Positions 46,958 through 59,200 are shown, numbered from the stretch's first letter. The stretch: 64,000 bases of DNA from Knoxdaviesia capensis (GCA_001510575.1 LNGK01000007.1:1234151-1298150); one strand, 5' to 3'. The notes: generated by a model from the letters alone, not told the origin. Program-made: numbers and translations.

Positions 46958-47989
46958 ATGGCGATCGAAAAGGAAGATACGTTCGTCGTCGGCGATGCGA
47001 AGCTGTATTCGAAATCGTGGCTTGTATGTGTTTTTTGCCTTTATTTTCACATGCCCCATCAATAGCCGATTCCTTCCTCTCTGGTTGACAATCAGGCCGA
47101 CACGGCTTTCAAGCACGCGCCCCTCCACTGACACGGATCTTCTATTTTTCTTTCTTTTTCTGTTTAGCCCGACGACGGCCCGACCGTCGCCAAAGCTGTC
47201 TTTATTCACGGCTATAGCGACCATGTCAACTCCTACTGGGGGTTCTTCCCGTACCTGGCATCTCGCGGCATTGCCGTCTACGGCTTCGACCAGCGTGGTT
47301 GGGGTAAGAGTGTGACCAGCAAATCCGACCGGGGCCGCACCGGTCCCCCGGATATAGTGATTTCCGATATTGCCGCTTTCATCTCCTCTCACCTGTCTCC
47401 CGACCTGCCGCTGTTTGTCATCGGAAACTCCATGGGCGGCGGTGAAGTCCTGACACTGGCCGGCTCTCCCGAATATGCTAAAGTGGTTGACGCCGTGCGT
47501 GGCTGGGTTCTCGAGTCGCCGCTGATCGCACTGCCGCCGTCGCAGACTCCCGGCGCCGTTGAAGTATTCTTCGGCCGTCTGTTCAGCTACCTCCTCCCCA
47601 ACTTCCAGCTCGTCCGTCCTGTCGACGCCACCCGCCTCTCACGCGACCCCAAGGCGGTTGAAGCCGTCCTCAATGATCCCCTCTGCCACAACACCGGCAC
47701 GCTGCTCGGCCTCCGCGGCATGCTCGACCGCAGTGATGCCCTTACCACGGGCAACATGAAGCTGTCCGAGAAGGCCCAGAGTCTCCTTCTCTGCCACGGA
47801 TCCTCAGATCTAGTCACGAGCCAGCCGGCGTCTCGCAAGTTCTTTGACCAACAAAAGGTCTCAGATGGTACCTACAAGCTGTACGAAGGTGCCTATCATC
47901 AGCTACACGCGGATCTATGCCGGGATGAGTTCTACAAAGATGTGGCCGACTGGATCCTTGCCCGAGTTAACCCTCAACCCAAGTTGTAA
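46958..47989 (+). CDS. Monoacylglycerol lipase (alpha/beta hydrolase)
   Basis: Serine hydrolase related to yeast Yju3 and human MGLL, releasing fatty acid from monoacylglycerol, usually at lipid droplets or membranes. Two exons: 46958-47023 and 47168-47989, 295 residues, family length. The oxyanion region is VFIHGYSDH, the nucleophile elbow GNSMG (Ser110), the acid residue Asp236 in HGSSDLVTS, and the catalytic His266 in EGAYHQLHAD. These follow the MGL pattern closely. The conserved FDQRGWGKS stretch lies at about residues 62-69. A cap region with several helices lies between residues 140 and 210. The leader is pyrimidine-rich. Confidence 0.92.
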
Positions 47990-48696
47990 ACTCACGTGAT
48001 ATTTTCTTTTTGGCTGGTTTCTTGTTTGAATGTTATGCCCAAATAAATTCCCCCTAAGCACGATCACATTTACGGAATCATGATTCCCACTGTGTCTGTG
48101 TACATGCTTTTGTATACTTAAATCAATATAATCAACACCACTACTCCATTGCAACGGTTCTACGACTTGCCTCTATGTTAGGTGAATGTTTATGTTCGTG
48201 GTTGTAGAGGGAACGACGATATTGTCAAGAATTGGCTCTTATTACTCGTTGGTAGAAGCAACGATGCGTTCGCACGCACACTATCAGCTCGCACCACGAC
48301 TCTTATCACGATTCGCGAGAGAAACCACTCACTTTTTAAAAGCGAACGGGAACAAAAAACAAAAGAAAGAAAAGAAGCGGTTGAAGGCGTCATTGCCTCA
48401 AAAACTAAGTTCAGTTTCCACCCACGCCTTGAAGAAAAAGAAAAGACCCAGGGCACCGCATTCCGAAAAAAAAATAATGAAATGATAAAAAAAAAGAAAG
48501 CCCGGACTGCAACGTATTCGTTCTTCCTTTTCTTCCCTTTTTACCCTCCGATTTCCCTGATGCTCAAGCAAATGTAGTATCGTAATAAAAAAAAGAAAAG
48601 AGGATTTTCTTCGAAATTTTTGTTCGTTGATGAATTTTTTTCTCTTTTGGTTTGTTTGTTCGTTAAAAAATAATCCGAAAAACCAGTTAGCTACAT
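47990..48696. other. Convergent intergenic region lipase / RPL17
   Basis: 3' regions of two convergent genes. Bases 48340-48600 are A-rich with several homopolymer runs. No gene is seen. Confidence 0.6.
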
Positions 48697-49980
48697 TTAC
48701 GCCTCAGTCAGCGCCCGGTGGACGCGGCTGCCCCGCTGCCGCGACGACAGATGGGCACCGGCGGAAACGATAGCCTCCGACTTCTGCACAAGCTCCTCAG
48801 CCTCGGTAAGGATGAGCTCGATGTGGCAGGGGCTCGACATGTAGGGGTTGATCTGTTATACGGAGAGAGTAATTCCAATGTCAGCAATCGCAGAAAAAAG
48901 GGCGTAAACGAACTTGGCTTGGTTGCAACCGTCTCGAAGATTTATAGAGCAAGGGGTGTTGAAAACTTACACGACCGTGGGCACGGTACGTCCGTCTCCG
49001 CTGCTTGGGGGCCTGGTTGACCTGGATGTGCTTGACAACGAGGTTGCCGGTGTCAAGACCCTTGGCATCGGCGTTGGCCTCCGCGTTCTTCAGAAGACCG
49101 AGCAGGAACTCAGCGGACTTCACGGGCCACCGGGCACGGGTGACACCGAACTGCTTTCCTATTAAGTGGAAGAAACATCATGTTAGACACAGTAGCATAT
49201 CGGGTTGGCCTATGGCCAAGGAAAAAATGCCCGAGCCGGATTCTCTTCCTGAACCGTCCTCGTAAATCTCAGCAGCGTGCGTTCAAAGCATATACGGCGA
49301 TCGAAGTTGGGAAATGGATGAAAGCCAAAAGGGTTGCCTGTTCGCAGAGGTGGACTGGCGTTACGGCGTTCGTCGCTTCGAAATCACAGGACCACGTGGC
49401 GTTCGCTTTGAGACTCTCGAAGCGGGTAGGAAGGAGGCTGTATGGGAACTCGTTCCAAGAACTCTCCCGTATGTTCGTACCTTGGGCAGTCCGGCCGATG
49501 CCACCAGCGAAGCGGCGGAAGGGAACGGCCTCAGTCTGGGTCTTCACATTCTCGAGGAAGGTAACGGCGCGCTGGAGCTTCCAGCCGCTGATAGCCTGGG
49601 CAGTCTCGCGGGTGTTCTTGAAAGAGACACGGAGGTAGGCACCGCGGGCGCGGGCGGACTTGGAGGGGTGGATCTCGGTGGCTGCGTAACGAACCTGAAC
49701 GGCGGAGAGAAAATTTCAAATAGTTAGCTTTTGCCTTACACTGATGGCAATGTATATTTCCGGGAGTCGACTGCTGTGCAGGATATATCGCTGCTGTTCC
49801 TGCTGGGAGTGCCTCGCGTGAAGTGGAAGATGCTGTGTTGGAATTTTGCAGTTCATGTCGCCCGCACCCAGTATATTTCTGGGAGGAGGAACTGTCGAAG
49901 ATGTTGGATATTTCGCATTCGAGTGAAATGGACAATTAAGAACATTCAAGTAGAGCTGCATTCTTTTCAAAACTTACCAT
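48697..49980 (-). CDS. RPL17: 60S ribosomal protein L17 (uL22)
   Basis: Large-subunit protein lining the peptide exit tunnel. Four exons: 49980-49978 (only the ATG), 49694-49481, 49158-48971 and 48852-48697, 186 residues. The protein runs MVRYAATEIHPSKSARARGA, then YLRVSFKNTRETAQAISGWK, VPFRRFAGGIGRTAQGKQFG, the signature VKHIQVNQAPKQRRRTYRAH, and the end HLSSRQRGSRVHRAL. The first and second introns are long for this genome (283 and 322 nt). I looked for a C/D snoRNA there and did not see one. It shares a divergent upstream region with fibrillarin, also a ribosome-assembly gene. Confidence 0.97.
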
Positions 49981-50815
49981 CTTGAAGCCGTGTGTGGGTG
50001 GTGATGGTTTCTTAGAAGTTGTCTATGTAAAAAGTTTGGGGGGAGAAATTCTGTTCTGAACCTTTGGCTGTATACCAAAGTGGCACACAAGGTTTGCAGA
50101 AGACCAAAGTCGATGCTGATTGGTTTAGGGCTGTTCAACCCTACAGTGCGCAGCCAGGGATATCTTCGGTAAAATATTTAAATGCCTGCCTCCACTGGTC
50201 GGTATTCATTTTCCTCAGTCTACAAAGTTTAACAAGATCTTATAGAGATAAAATGTCCTAATGAATTGATTATGGGAAAATCCTTTTCAAAACATTTTCC
50301 TTTGATTGAGTTTGTATCTTACCTCTGGTGTTTGATCAAGGTCTGAATCTTCAATTTTCGTTATGCTGGGCACATCTTTTACTATCCAGTGTGTGTGGTA
50401 TTTAGCGTGCTGAATTTTTGTGCCCTAAATGTATCAAAATCTCGGTTGAGATGACAAAGAGGATACTATCTAATCAAAGATAAGATAGTCGTATCGATAA
50501 GCCTCTTCTGGATAAATTTCGGCCTGAGAAATGCCTGGACCCACCCCGCCAATTGGATTCTGCATCCCAATCTAAGATAGAAGAAAAATTTATGAGCTTT
50601 TCCCGAAAAATTTCTTTCATCTGCTAGAAAACTGTTAATCGTAACAATCATCGCGAACATTTCATCTCGTTCAACCCTTCAATTGGCGTAAACTTCTTCC
50701 TTCTCCCAACTCTTCTGTTTGATTAACTCTCACGAATTGACCAATATTTTTCTCCAGCAATTCATTTGCTTCCTTTCCAACTTCTCTTCCTTCACGATCC
50801 TTTTCAATCAACAAA
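49981..50815. promoter_or_regulatory. Bidirectional promoter region RPL17 / fibrillarin
   Basis: 835 bp between two divergent genes, both needed for ribosome production, so shared regulation is plausible. The fibrillarin leader at 50690-50810 is pyrimidine-rich. No gene is seen. Confidence 0.5.
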
Positions 50816-52085
50816 ATGGCACCTCCTGGAGGCGGTCGAGGCGGATTCCGTGGTGGTAGCCGCGGTGGTGCTCCTGGAGGCCGCGGCGGTGGTCGCGGCG
50901 GCTTCGGTGGTGGCCGTGGTGGAGGCTTCGGCGGTGGCAGAGGTAAGCAAACTCATTCGTTCTCTCATGCTCCTTCAGGACCCTTCGCCTCTCATGTTCG
51001 AGGGTCTTCGACAAACGGCCATTTACCTTGCAAAGTTTTTTCACGGTGACCTTCACAAATCTTGATCGCATATGTGAAGCAACTTTCGGCTGACAAGGTC
51101 TGCTTCTCATGATAACTAGGTGCTCCTCGCGGAGGCAGTCGAGGTGGTAGCCGCGGCGGTTTCGGCGGCCGTGGCGGTGGTATTAGCAAGCGAGGCGGTC
51201 CTGGCGGTGGTCGCGGTGGTGGCCCCGGTGGTGCTAAGGGTGGTAACAAGGTTATTGTCGAGCGTCACCGCCACGAGGGTGTGTTCATTTCTCGTGGAAA
51301 GCAGGACGATCTGGTCACCCGCAGCTTCGCTCCCGGCGTCAGCGTTTACGGCGAGAAGCGCATCCAGGTGGATGACACCAAGACCAACGAGGACGGCAGC
51401 ACCACTGTCACCAAGATTGAGTACCGTGTCTGGAACCCTTTCCGAAGCAAGATCGCCGCTGGTATCCTGGCCGGTGTTGAGAACCTGTACATTGCCCCCG
51501 GAAAGAAGGTGCTGTACCTTGGTGCCGCCTCGGGAACCACCGTGTCGCACGTGTCCGACATCGTCGGCGCTGCTGGCCGTGTCTACGCCGTTGAGTTCTC
51601 CATCCGCTCTGGTCGTGAGCTCCTTCAGATGGCGATGAAGCGCAACAACATCAACCCCCTCGTGTTCGACGCTCGTCTGCCGGTGAAGTACCGCTTCTAC
51701 ATCGACGGAATGGTCGACGTTATCTTCTGCGATGTCGCCCAGCCCAACCCAGCCCAGATTGTGTACGACAACGCCAGAGTATTCCTCCGGAAGGGCGGAT
51801 ACGTGCTGTTGTCCATCAAGGCCAGTTGCGTTGATTCGACCCGGCCACAAGAGGAGGTGTATGCCGATGTTGTCCAGCGCATGCGAAAGTTCAACTTCAA
51901 GCCCAAGGAGCAGGTGTCTCTAGGTCCGTTCTTGCCACTGGAATATTGGTTTTCCAGAGCCTCCCCTATAGCAACGACTTTGAAGGATGATGTTACTAAT
52001 AGACGATGTTTTTTCTTCTGCAGAAACCTATGAGCGTGGTCACGCCCTCGTCGTTTTCCAGTACACGCCCGACTATGCGTGGTAG
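50816..52085 (+). CDS. NOP1: Fibrillarin (box C/D snoRNP methyltransferase)
   Basis: Nucleolar 2'-O-methyltransferase of rRNA, guided by C/D snoRNAs. Three exons: 50816-50942, 51120-51923 and 52024-52085, 330 residues. The N-terminal 80 residues form the Gly-Arg-rich GAR domain (GGGRGGFRGGSRGG), interrupted by intron 1. The conserved linker KVIVERHRHEGVFISRGK follows. The Rossmann SAM-binding domain has VLYLGAASGTTVSHVSD and VYAVEFSIRSGRELL, then IIFCDVA-type VIFCDVAQPNPAQI and VLLSIKASCVDST. The last exon supplies the conserved end ETYERGHALVVFQ. All catalytic landmarks are intact. Confidence 0.97.
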
Positions 52086-52823
52086 ATAGTTTTGCGTTTC
52101 TTCCGACCATATCTCCTTTCCTTGATACATCCGGTTTTGTGCTTGATTCATGGCGTCATTGTTTTCTGTTTATTTTTCCCTCTTTTCGTTAAAAATTATT
52201 CTGCTCGGTGTTACGCGGAGAGACAGGAGCCACCAAAAAGTTTCCAAGCCTCACGATTGCATCTACTCGTGGAGAAGTCACATCCTCTGAGATAGATTGT
52301 ATCCAGTCACAGTCCTCAGCTCTGGGCTTCCTGGAATCTCCATGTCAAAATTGGGATCATGGATACGTGACTATATGATCAGAGCTTGGAGGGAATTTCT
52401 TTTCATTCATCATTCTGTTACAGTGTTTGGTTTCATTTTCCATTAATTCACTTGGGCTGGCGTTTGTGGCGAAGCATATTCTTTTTCATGATAGTCAAGC
52501 TTTTTTTTGTCCTTTCCTCTTTGTGTTTCAATTTTTCTGGCTGGATGTTTTGTACTACATCTGTTTTGTATGAAGGTAGAAAAGTCTAAGCGATTCTTGC
52601 CAGTCTTTATTCCCTCTATGTTTTGACCATTCTTTCTGATATCTCCTAACCGTATCCATGTATGTATCTGCATCTAGAAAAGTTGTATATACAGCTATAT
52701 ATGCTAGATCTAGAGGTGTCACTACAAAGCCAAACTGATATAGCAACAGATAATCGAGCCCATCTACACGGGCAAGGGTTGAGTTTCTCTATACGGAAAG
52801 GTTATGTCCAGTCCTATCCGTCT
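52086..52823. other. Convergent intergenic region
   Basis: 3' regions of fibrillarin and of the repeat protein. No gene is seen. Confidence 0.6.
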
Positions 52824-54089
52824 CTACGCGATGTCACATCCCCAAACCTTGATATCCAGCCCTGCAAGCCACAGTATTGCGCGTCTCTCAGAGATGAATG
52901 TTACCGGCTTGTCGCCGTTCATATTCAGATAGTATCCATGGTGCCCAAGGACAAGCAGAGATTCACCCTCGGAAACCAGCCTGCAATGGCCCACGTCCTC
53001 GGCGTAAGGCTGGCCCGCAACCACGACTCCAATGGACAGTAAAAACGCTACAGCATTCTTTGACGAGAGAGGGCGGATGTTTTCGAATGGGCTTCCCCGT
53101 CTCACTACAAGCCCGTGCTGTCTGAGAATCATGATGGCGTCGGCGGGCGTGACGTAGCGGACCGGGTGCGGTCTTGCCACACCGCCCATATCGGCGGGGC
53201 CGCGTAGTACGCGGTAGCCTCTAGACTCCAGGAATCGAACCGCGTTTTTCTCTGCGATTCCCCCCGAATCGGGAACCGAGGGACTTACCTGGACAACCGG
53301 TTTCCGGTCCTGCTGCTGCTGGAACGGCACCACTGCTGCGTCTGTAGAGGAATCGGCTGGCTGAGACTTCTCCGCAATTGTGCCGTTCGGTTGTGTGGCC
53401 TGGTACTTACGCTGAACTTGCTGTGGGGCTTCTTTCGCCTTGACAGCAACCGTCACGAGACTCTGTAGGCGGCCGATTGGGCGCGGGGGCTTCTTGCGGA
53501 CGCCGCCGCCCAAGATCGCGGGCTGTGGACCCGGAGCCGGGCCCCCACGGGGCCGGCTATCGTGCACAGCCGGCTGCTTCACGGCTTTGCGATTCGAGCG
53601 TGGAGCGAGCCAGTTGACTGGCTGGCATTGGTGAGGTTTTCGGCTATCGCCTCCAATGGAGACCATGACATCACAGTTAGTCGACTCTTTTTTTGACTGA
53701 CCTCTCGGGCTCTTCTGTGAGCATGCCTCGCGACGAGCCCAACGTGAGACTCTACCCGGGCTGGACATTAAGGCGTCGCCATCGTGGTCGACACTCGCTC
53801 GTTTGGGTGTCTCAGTATTGCGGTCTGGTGACTTGGAGTGAGCCGGGCCGGCTCGGGCATCGCCATGCCGCTGGGCAGTTATATTACCCGGAGTGCTGTC
53901 CTGGTCCTGGGAACTGCCACGATCAGGTGTTTTGGGCCTACACGAAGAAGAATGATGCGTCACCTGTGGAGAACCGCTAGCCAGAGACGTACGCATGCTC
54001 AAGCATACTGGACTGACTGGAAGAGCACTTACATCAGATGGCCCGGTGAGGTTATGTCCCTGAGCGGGTTCGTAGCAACTAGATGCCAT
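52824..54089 (-). CDS. Uncharacterised protein with five C-terminal degenerate repeats
   Basis: Family not recognised. Single open frame of 421 residues from the ATG at 54089. Residues 1-270 are polar and low in complexity, rich in Ser, Pro, Lys and Gln (KKPPRPIGRLQS, FQQQQDRKP), and probably disordered. Residues 275-417 hold five copies of a pattern of about 20 residues, spaced 27-35 residues apart: KNAVRFLESRGYRVLRG, PADAIMILRQHGLVVRRG, KNAVAFLLSIGVVVAG, GESLLVLGHHGYYLN and ERRAILWLAGLDIKVWG. Each looks like a short amphipathic helix, a Gly turn and a beta strand. Two internal GT-type donor sequences (near 54030 and 53705) mean introns in the N-terminal half cannot be excluded. No signal peptide is seen. 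Confidence 0.6.
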   Translation of the reverse strand: MASSCYEPAQGHNLTGPSDVSALPVSPVCLSMRTSLASGSPQVTHHSSSCRPKTPDRGSSQDQDSTPGNITAQRHGDARAGPAHSKSPDRNTETPKRASVDHDGDALMSSPGRVSRWARREACSQKSPRGQSKKESTNCDVMVSIGGDSRKPHQCQPVNWLAPRSNRKAVKQPAVHDSRPRGGPAPGPQPAILGGGVRKKPPRPIGRLQSLVTVAVKAKEAPQQVQRKYQATQPNGTIAEKSQPADSSTDAAVVPFQQQQDRKPVVQVSPSVPDSGGIAEKNAVRFLESRGYRVLRGPADMGGVARPHPVRYVTPADAIMILRQHGLVVRRGSPFENIRPLSSKNAVAFLLSIGVVVAGQPYAEDVGHCRLVSEGESLLVLGHHGYYLNMNGDKPVTFISERRAILWLAGLDIKVWGCDIA

Positions 54090-54829
54090 AATTGATCCTA
54101 AGGTAAAATGTTAGAAAATCGGGGGTCTCGTGTGAAGAAATAGGAATATATCACAGTAGTTCTGAATGTGGAGTATACTTCACTCAAGGGTTTTATTATG
54201 AACCCCTCTGATAAGTGTTTCTGGTCTCCCTCCGGCTATGCTAAGAGGATTTGGTTTTGATAGTAATCAGTTAGAAGATAGTGGAGGAGAGAGGATTAGG
54301 TAGTAAAGAGTAAGATATCACGATAAATGATGGTTAAGAAGTGAAGAAAAATGATACTCTTGGACACCATGGACCTCTTTATATTATTTTCTCGAACTAA
54401 ATACTCATCTAAGTGTGATGATGTATCAAAGAGGCCTTCTTTATTACCTGCAACAATGGTAATAATGCCACCACTCCTTTGTACACTCCAACAAAGATAT
54501 AATGACGGAACCTTTAAGTTCCAGCTCTGGACAATGGAAGCCCAAGACCACCTTTGTTCCTCATTAGAGTAACTAATTCATTGTTAAGCTTGATGGGCTC
54601 CTCTTTATGAGTGAACTGCAGTCATTGTCTGCTTCTTTTAAGTGTCCCAAAAAGATAAGTTAAGGGCCCTGAGCCTGCTTCTTTATTTCAGAAAAGATTC
54701 ACGGGTATTTTAGTCCCGGTCTCTTATAGGCAGTAGGTGATAACAGGAAATAAATAGCAAAACTAAAACTTTAGAATAGTGCTAGACATTGGTCTTTGGG
54801 GGACTAGAATGTGTTGATATCCCGAGTAT

Positions 54830-54841
54830 TTAGGGTTAGGG
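54830..54841 (+). repeat. Interstitial telomere-like motif (TTAGGG)2
   Basis: Two perfect TTAGGG units followed by TTT. A 13-nt core, GGTTAGGGTTTGG, occurs here (54834-54846) and again at 57998-58010. It is too short to mark a former telomere by itself. Confidence 0.6.
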
Positions 54842-56190
54842 TTTGGTGTATTGATGCACAGAGCCTGTCCGATAGCCAGTTCCACTCTGAGATGGACTCA
54901 CTGGCCGGCCGCCGCGTAGGACAAGAGCTCAGCCCACTCTTTGAACCTGCTGCATCGACACTTCCTAACTGCGTTTCCCGCTTCATAACCGGGACGACAT
55001 CGTCAATAGGGGCCTCTCGGTCTGTCTCCATCCCCATATCTCTCTCTGTATCTCCCTCTCTGTCAGTCGGGGTCTTCTCTACGACTCCGAGGGATAGATA
55101 CACACGACGCCACAAGACCTCTGGATGATATTTCTGGAAATGACGGTCAATGGGTAGACAACACTATCACTTCCTAAGCACGAAGGGGACATCACTGTTT
55201 TGATGCGTTCTTTCAGGGACTCAGCTGGTTAGAGGACAGAAACGCCCTTCCTCAAAAAGGTGTTGACCTAGGCTTCTGGCATGAAGGGCCAGTAATCGGG
55301 CTTGGTGATATCAATGGCCGACGCGGGATATTCGCAGTCGCCGGGATCGGGCGGAGCTGTAGACATAGGATGCGTTAATGGTGGATACTTCCCAGCGAGA
55401 CGGAGAGCCCACCGAGTTAAATACAAGAAGGGGGGGCGGTGGCGTATGAATGGTTACATACAGCGCTGACTGGAGTCTGTCGAGATAAAAAAAAATAGCA
55501 ATAGCTTTCCCGCTCACAGCCTCCAAGTCTTTTAGTGCAAGTGATCCTCCGCCCTCAGAGCATGGCGGAGCAGGAGATGAAGGACAATTTGTTATCTCTG
55601 GTATTGCCTGGGTCCCAAAAAGACACTCAGAACCCCTCAGATGCAGCACACACCAACCCTGACAGAGTTAGCATCAGAGTTCCCTCAAACGTGGTATCTC
55701 CAATTATCTGGAAGAGTCAAGACATCTTCAGCGCTCTTGGCAAAGCAACCTGTCCGGTGAGAAGTCACTGATCACACCTCACAGGAAGGGAGAAGGTGAA
55801 GAAAAGAAGAGAGAAAAGGAGGTCAGGCGAAGACGGAGGAGATTCCATGGAACCCGTGGAAAGTCGACATGGGTGGATAGCGCACCCCGGCCTCCTTGTA
55901 AGTGCGCCGTCGTCAGGATCCACACAGACGGCCAGGACGGAAAGCCTTGGTGGGTCCAAACAAGCCGCCCCAACGAGGCCGCCCGCAACACGTTCGACAA
56001 CCACATGGCCAACCGTCGACGGCGGCGGCAGCACATCAAAACTCGCCCAAACCGCTAGAGAAAAGCTGGCCTCCTTCAGACGCTGGAGTAACGGAGCGGG
56101 GAATGCGCCTGCGCAGGGTCCTCTTCCCAAGGGGGTATCGAGTTTTTCTCTTCTTCCTTTCAGTTTGTTTCTAGTATGTTTTGGGCCATC

Positions 56191-56204
56191 GTACTGTACA
56201 GTAC
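56191..56204. repeat. Perfect 14-bp palindrome GTACTGTACAGTAC
   Basis: Reads identically on both strands. Related words (ctgtactgtact) occur near 58752. It could be a protein-binding site for a dimer, or chance. Confidence 0.5.
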
Positions 56205-59200
56205 AGTACTCACCTGCTGTGTAGCGGCGGCGGGAGTGAACGGGGAAAAGACGACCAAAGGGATTCCATTTTCTAGATGCAGTCAAGATCCCGTTTTGGA
56301 TGGGCTTTGAGTCAGGGATCATAGGCGATGCGGTCCAAGTTCCGCAATTAGGCCTCTCCGAAAAATATCCTCCCCTGTTCCTGATACAGCAAAACTTTTG
56401 TTAGCCTGTTCTGTGCCCCAATTTCCCGGAGACCACGGAACGAAAAGTGCATTCACCCTACAGATAGGAGTGTTAAGTTCTGAGATGCTTTGTGCCTGGT
56501 ATGCCCCCATTCTCAAGGTTATCTTGGACTGTGTTGGCATGTTGGGCTTGTACTGCTTGAGGCGTGTCCGAGCGTGCTGGTTTTTCCTCTTCGTTTTTCA
56601 CAATTCCACCCTCCAGAACCAAGGGGGATGCATGTTCTCCTAACAGTGTGTGTGGTCTCGGGGTTCACAGCAAAAGAACTCACCACTTGGAGAGTTTATA
56701 TATTATTGTTTGGGATGATTGGCTCACCGAGCCCCCCAAACTTGGAAGCGGCTGAGAGTGAAATTGACTGCAACCGTTACAAGTAAATGGGAGTTCATGC
56801 TGGGATCGATCGGCAATAAAAAAACGACCTGTTTGCCTGGAAAATCAGTTGCACAGCCGCTTCCCCTGGACTGAGGACACAACCCGCAAAGTAACATTGT
56901 CGCTCACTCAGGCCCAGCCAAGGCTGCCACTTGTCCCGTAAAGCGAATAGGCCCGCAGTTGTTTAGTTAAAAAAAAAAAAGAAAAAGGGAAGCTTTCCTT
57001 TTTCCCCCTTGTGGGCGGAGCGCCCGCCAGTAGTCGATCGACCTTAATTTATTTTCCAAGCGACATAACCTGGGGAAGTGGGTATTTCCATAGGAGCTCC
57101 GTTAAACGGCACAGTTACTTCCTGTGTTCGTTCGTTGAGGGACAGGGAGGCCTGTCATCTTGGCAAACGGTTTTCAGACACAGCCAACAAAATGAGCTTG
57201 TTCTTGAACTCAAAATCACTAACCAAGGAGACAGACACCCTGAGCGCTTTGCTGCTGGTTGAAAAAAAATATGACGCGCAATCTGACTGACTTGGGGTTA
57301 GACCGTATGCATGATATGTCCGGAGTAGTGCTGTTGGAGAAGAAGTCAGACAGCCACTCCTTCTGATGACGGACGAATGTTGTCACGGGGTTGATGGTAT
57401 CTCGAGGCCCTGTGCATATTTCATGTATCATATCAGTTCCCCGTCGACTTCAGGGTTTCTTCGTGGCGCTTTGACGCACCCCTCAACTGAACATTGAGGA
57501 CGCCGGATCACCAGGGACGCGTTGCCGAGGGGAGACGTGCGGAAGTGTGGTTTGGCTCAGAACTGGTATGGCTCAGAATTGGGAATATTGATAATTTACC
57601 TAATAGAGTGGACTGTTGGTTACGGTCGATGGAGAGTCTAGCTCCCGAAGTGATACCCGCGTGGCTTTTGTTGGTCCTGAGTTGTGATCACCATGGATGA
57701 GAGGGAGTTCGCGAAATATGATCGAGAATGCGAGAGAGACATGCATATGCTGCAAGTTAGTTTCCACTAGCCAGAGAGTTAAGAGGTGTTTGATGCAAAA
57801 AAAGTGAAGTCAACGTGGCGTTTGCGGGGTAAATTGGAGGTAGTCTCACGAGTTTCGGTATTCACCCCTTTTTGTGTTCGGCGCAGTTGACAAGTTGAAT
57901 GAACTGGAACATCCCGAGAATATTTACAATAGCTGGCCGTTGCATATTATGTGACTATGAAACCGTGTGGCTTTCGGATGCCTTTAGATGAGACTGAGGT
58001 TAGGGTTTGGCCCTCCTTCAATGATTGGCGATGGGGTAGGCGAGGAAGGAACAACTGAGGGCTTCTCAGGGGAAGCGTGACTTAGGGCTTGACCACATAG
58101 GAGCACTGAATACCTACGAGTATGAAGGTCGGGGAGGGAAGCTCAAGTTTTGCACAGAACGGCGGTGGCCTGGACAAGATCACGACGAATTTCATGGCAG
58201 GTTTGGGCGCTGCTGTTTGAACCTATCTTCTCCTTCTGGCAAGCGCATGGACTTGCTAAAACATATATCTTCTATCCTATGTCGCGCACTGACGGTATGC
58301 ACTCACTGCAATGGTTCCAATGCGAGGTATTGTCGTCTCCACTTTGCCTTGCACCGAGAGATGTGTTACGACGAGTCTCCACATCGATATGAGATGTCCA
58401 CAACACTTCACACAGACCATGTTGACACGAACCTTCCAGCTGGTAAGCCATATATTTTATACCCAGGATGGCTGGTATGAGAAAAAGAGATAGTCTGAGT
58501 GCCGGCATTGTGCCCCCAAAGCCACATGTTAATTTTTACTGACTGACTTGAACAGTGTGGTCTTCATGATGTTGGCCGGTCCCCGTGAAAATACACCATC
58601 ACCATCACCATTGCCGTATGCCGGCCGCTGATACCTGACCACCGCCCCGCAGCTTGGCGTTTCTCGAGTGGCGAATATCACTTGGAAAGATCTGGGGCAC
58701 CTTGTCAAGTCAAATAGGCCGGCCCCGTTATCTACAGGAATAACAGATGAGCTGTACTGTACTGCATGGGCGGCAAGGAAGACCAAAGAAAAGAAAAAGG
58801 GAAGAGAACCGCTATCAGGGCCTGCATCTAAGCTAACTGTAACAGACAACCAACCACCGTCTCGCTGGCGATTTATTTCTGGCGATTCGAACTGGGTAAA
58901 GTGCAGATGCACCTCTTACAACGGTATTCACGAACTTTTTGTGTAAACTGGTTGTTTACTCACTTCTTTTTGCGCTTCGAGTTTTTTTTCACTGGTAGGT
59001 GCGTGACCCTTCTCCGAACCGCGATATCCGGCTGTCCCAGAACGCGAACAGATGCTTGTATCCTGGCCTCCTCCAGATTAAAAGAACACACCCCCATACT
59101 CAAACCCCTTCCCGCACGGCCATCAACATTACTCCAAGCGTCCCTGTTCTGTCAAAATAAAAAGGAAAGCCAGAGTCTGATCCCGCTTGGCAGGCAAGCT

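Noticed and set aside
49159..49480. snoRNA inside the long RPL17 introns
   Set aside because: No C box and D box in correct order and spacing could be found.
50943..51119. snoRNA inside fibrillarin intron 1
   Set aside because: No convincing C or D box seen.
53200..53260. tRNA T-arm-like GGTTCGATTCC on the minus strand
   Set aside because: It encodes part of a repeat (NAVRFLES) of the orphan protein, and no cloverleaf can be built around it.
55765..56322. 185-codon minus-strand frame in the gene-poor interval
   Set aside because: The other strand is open over much of the same stretch, composition is GC-biased without a family motif, and no splice or start support is seen.
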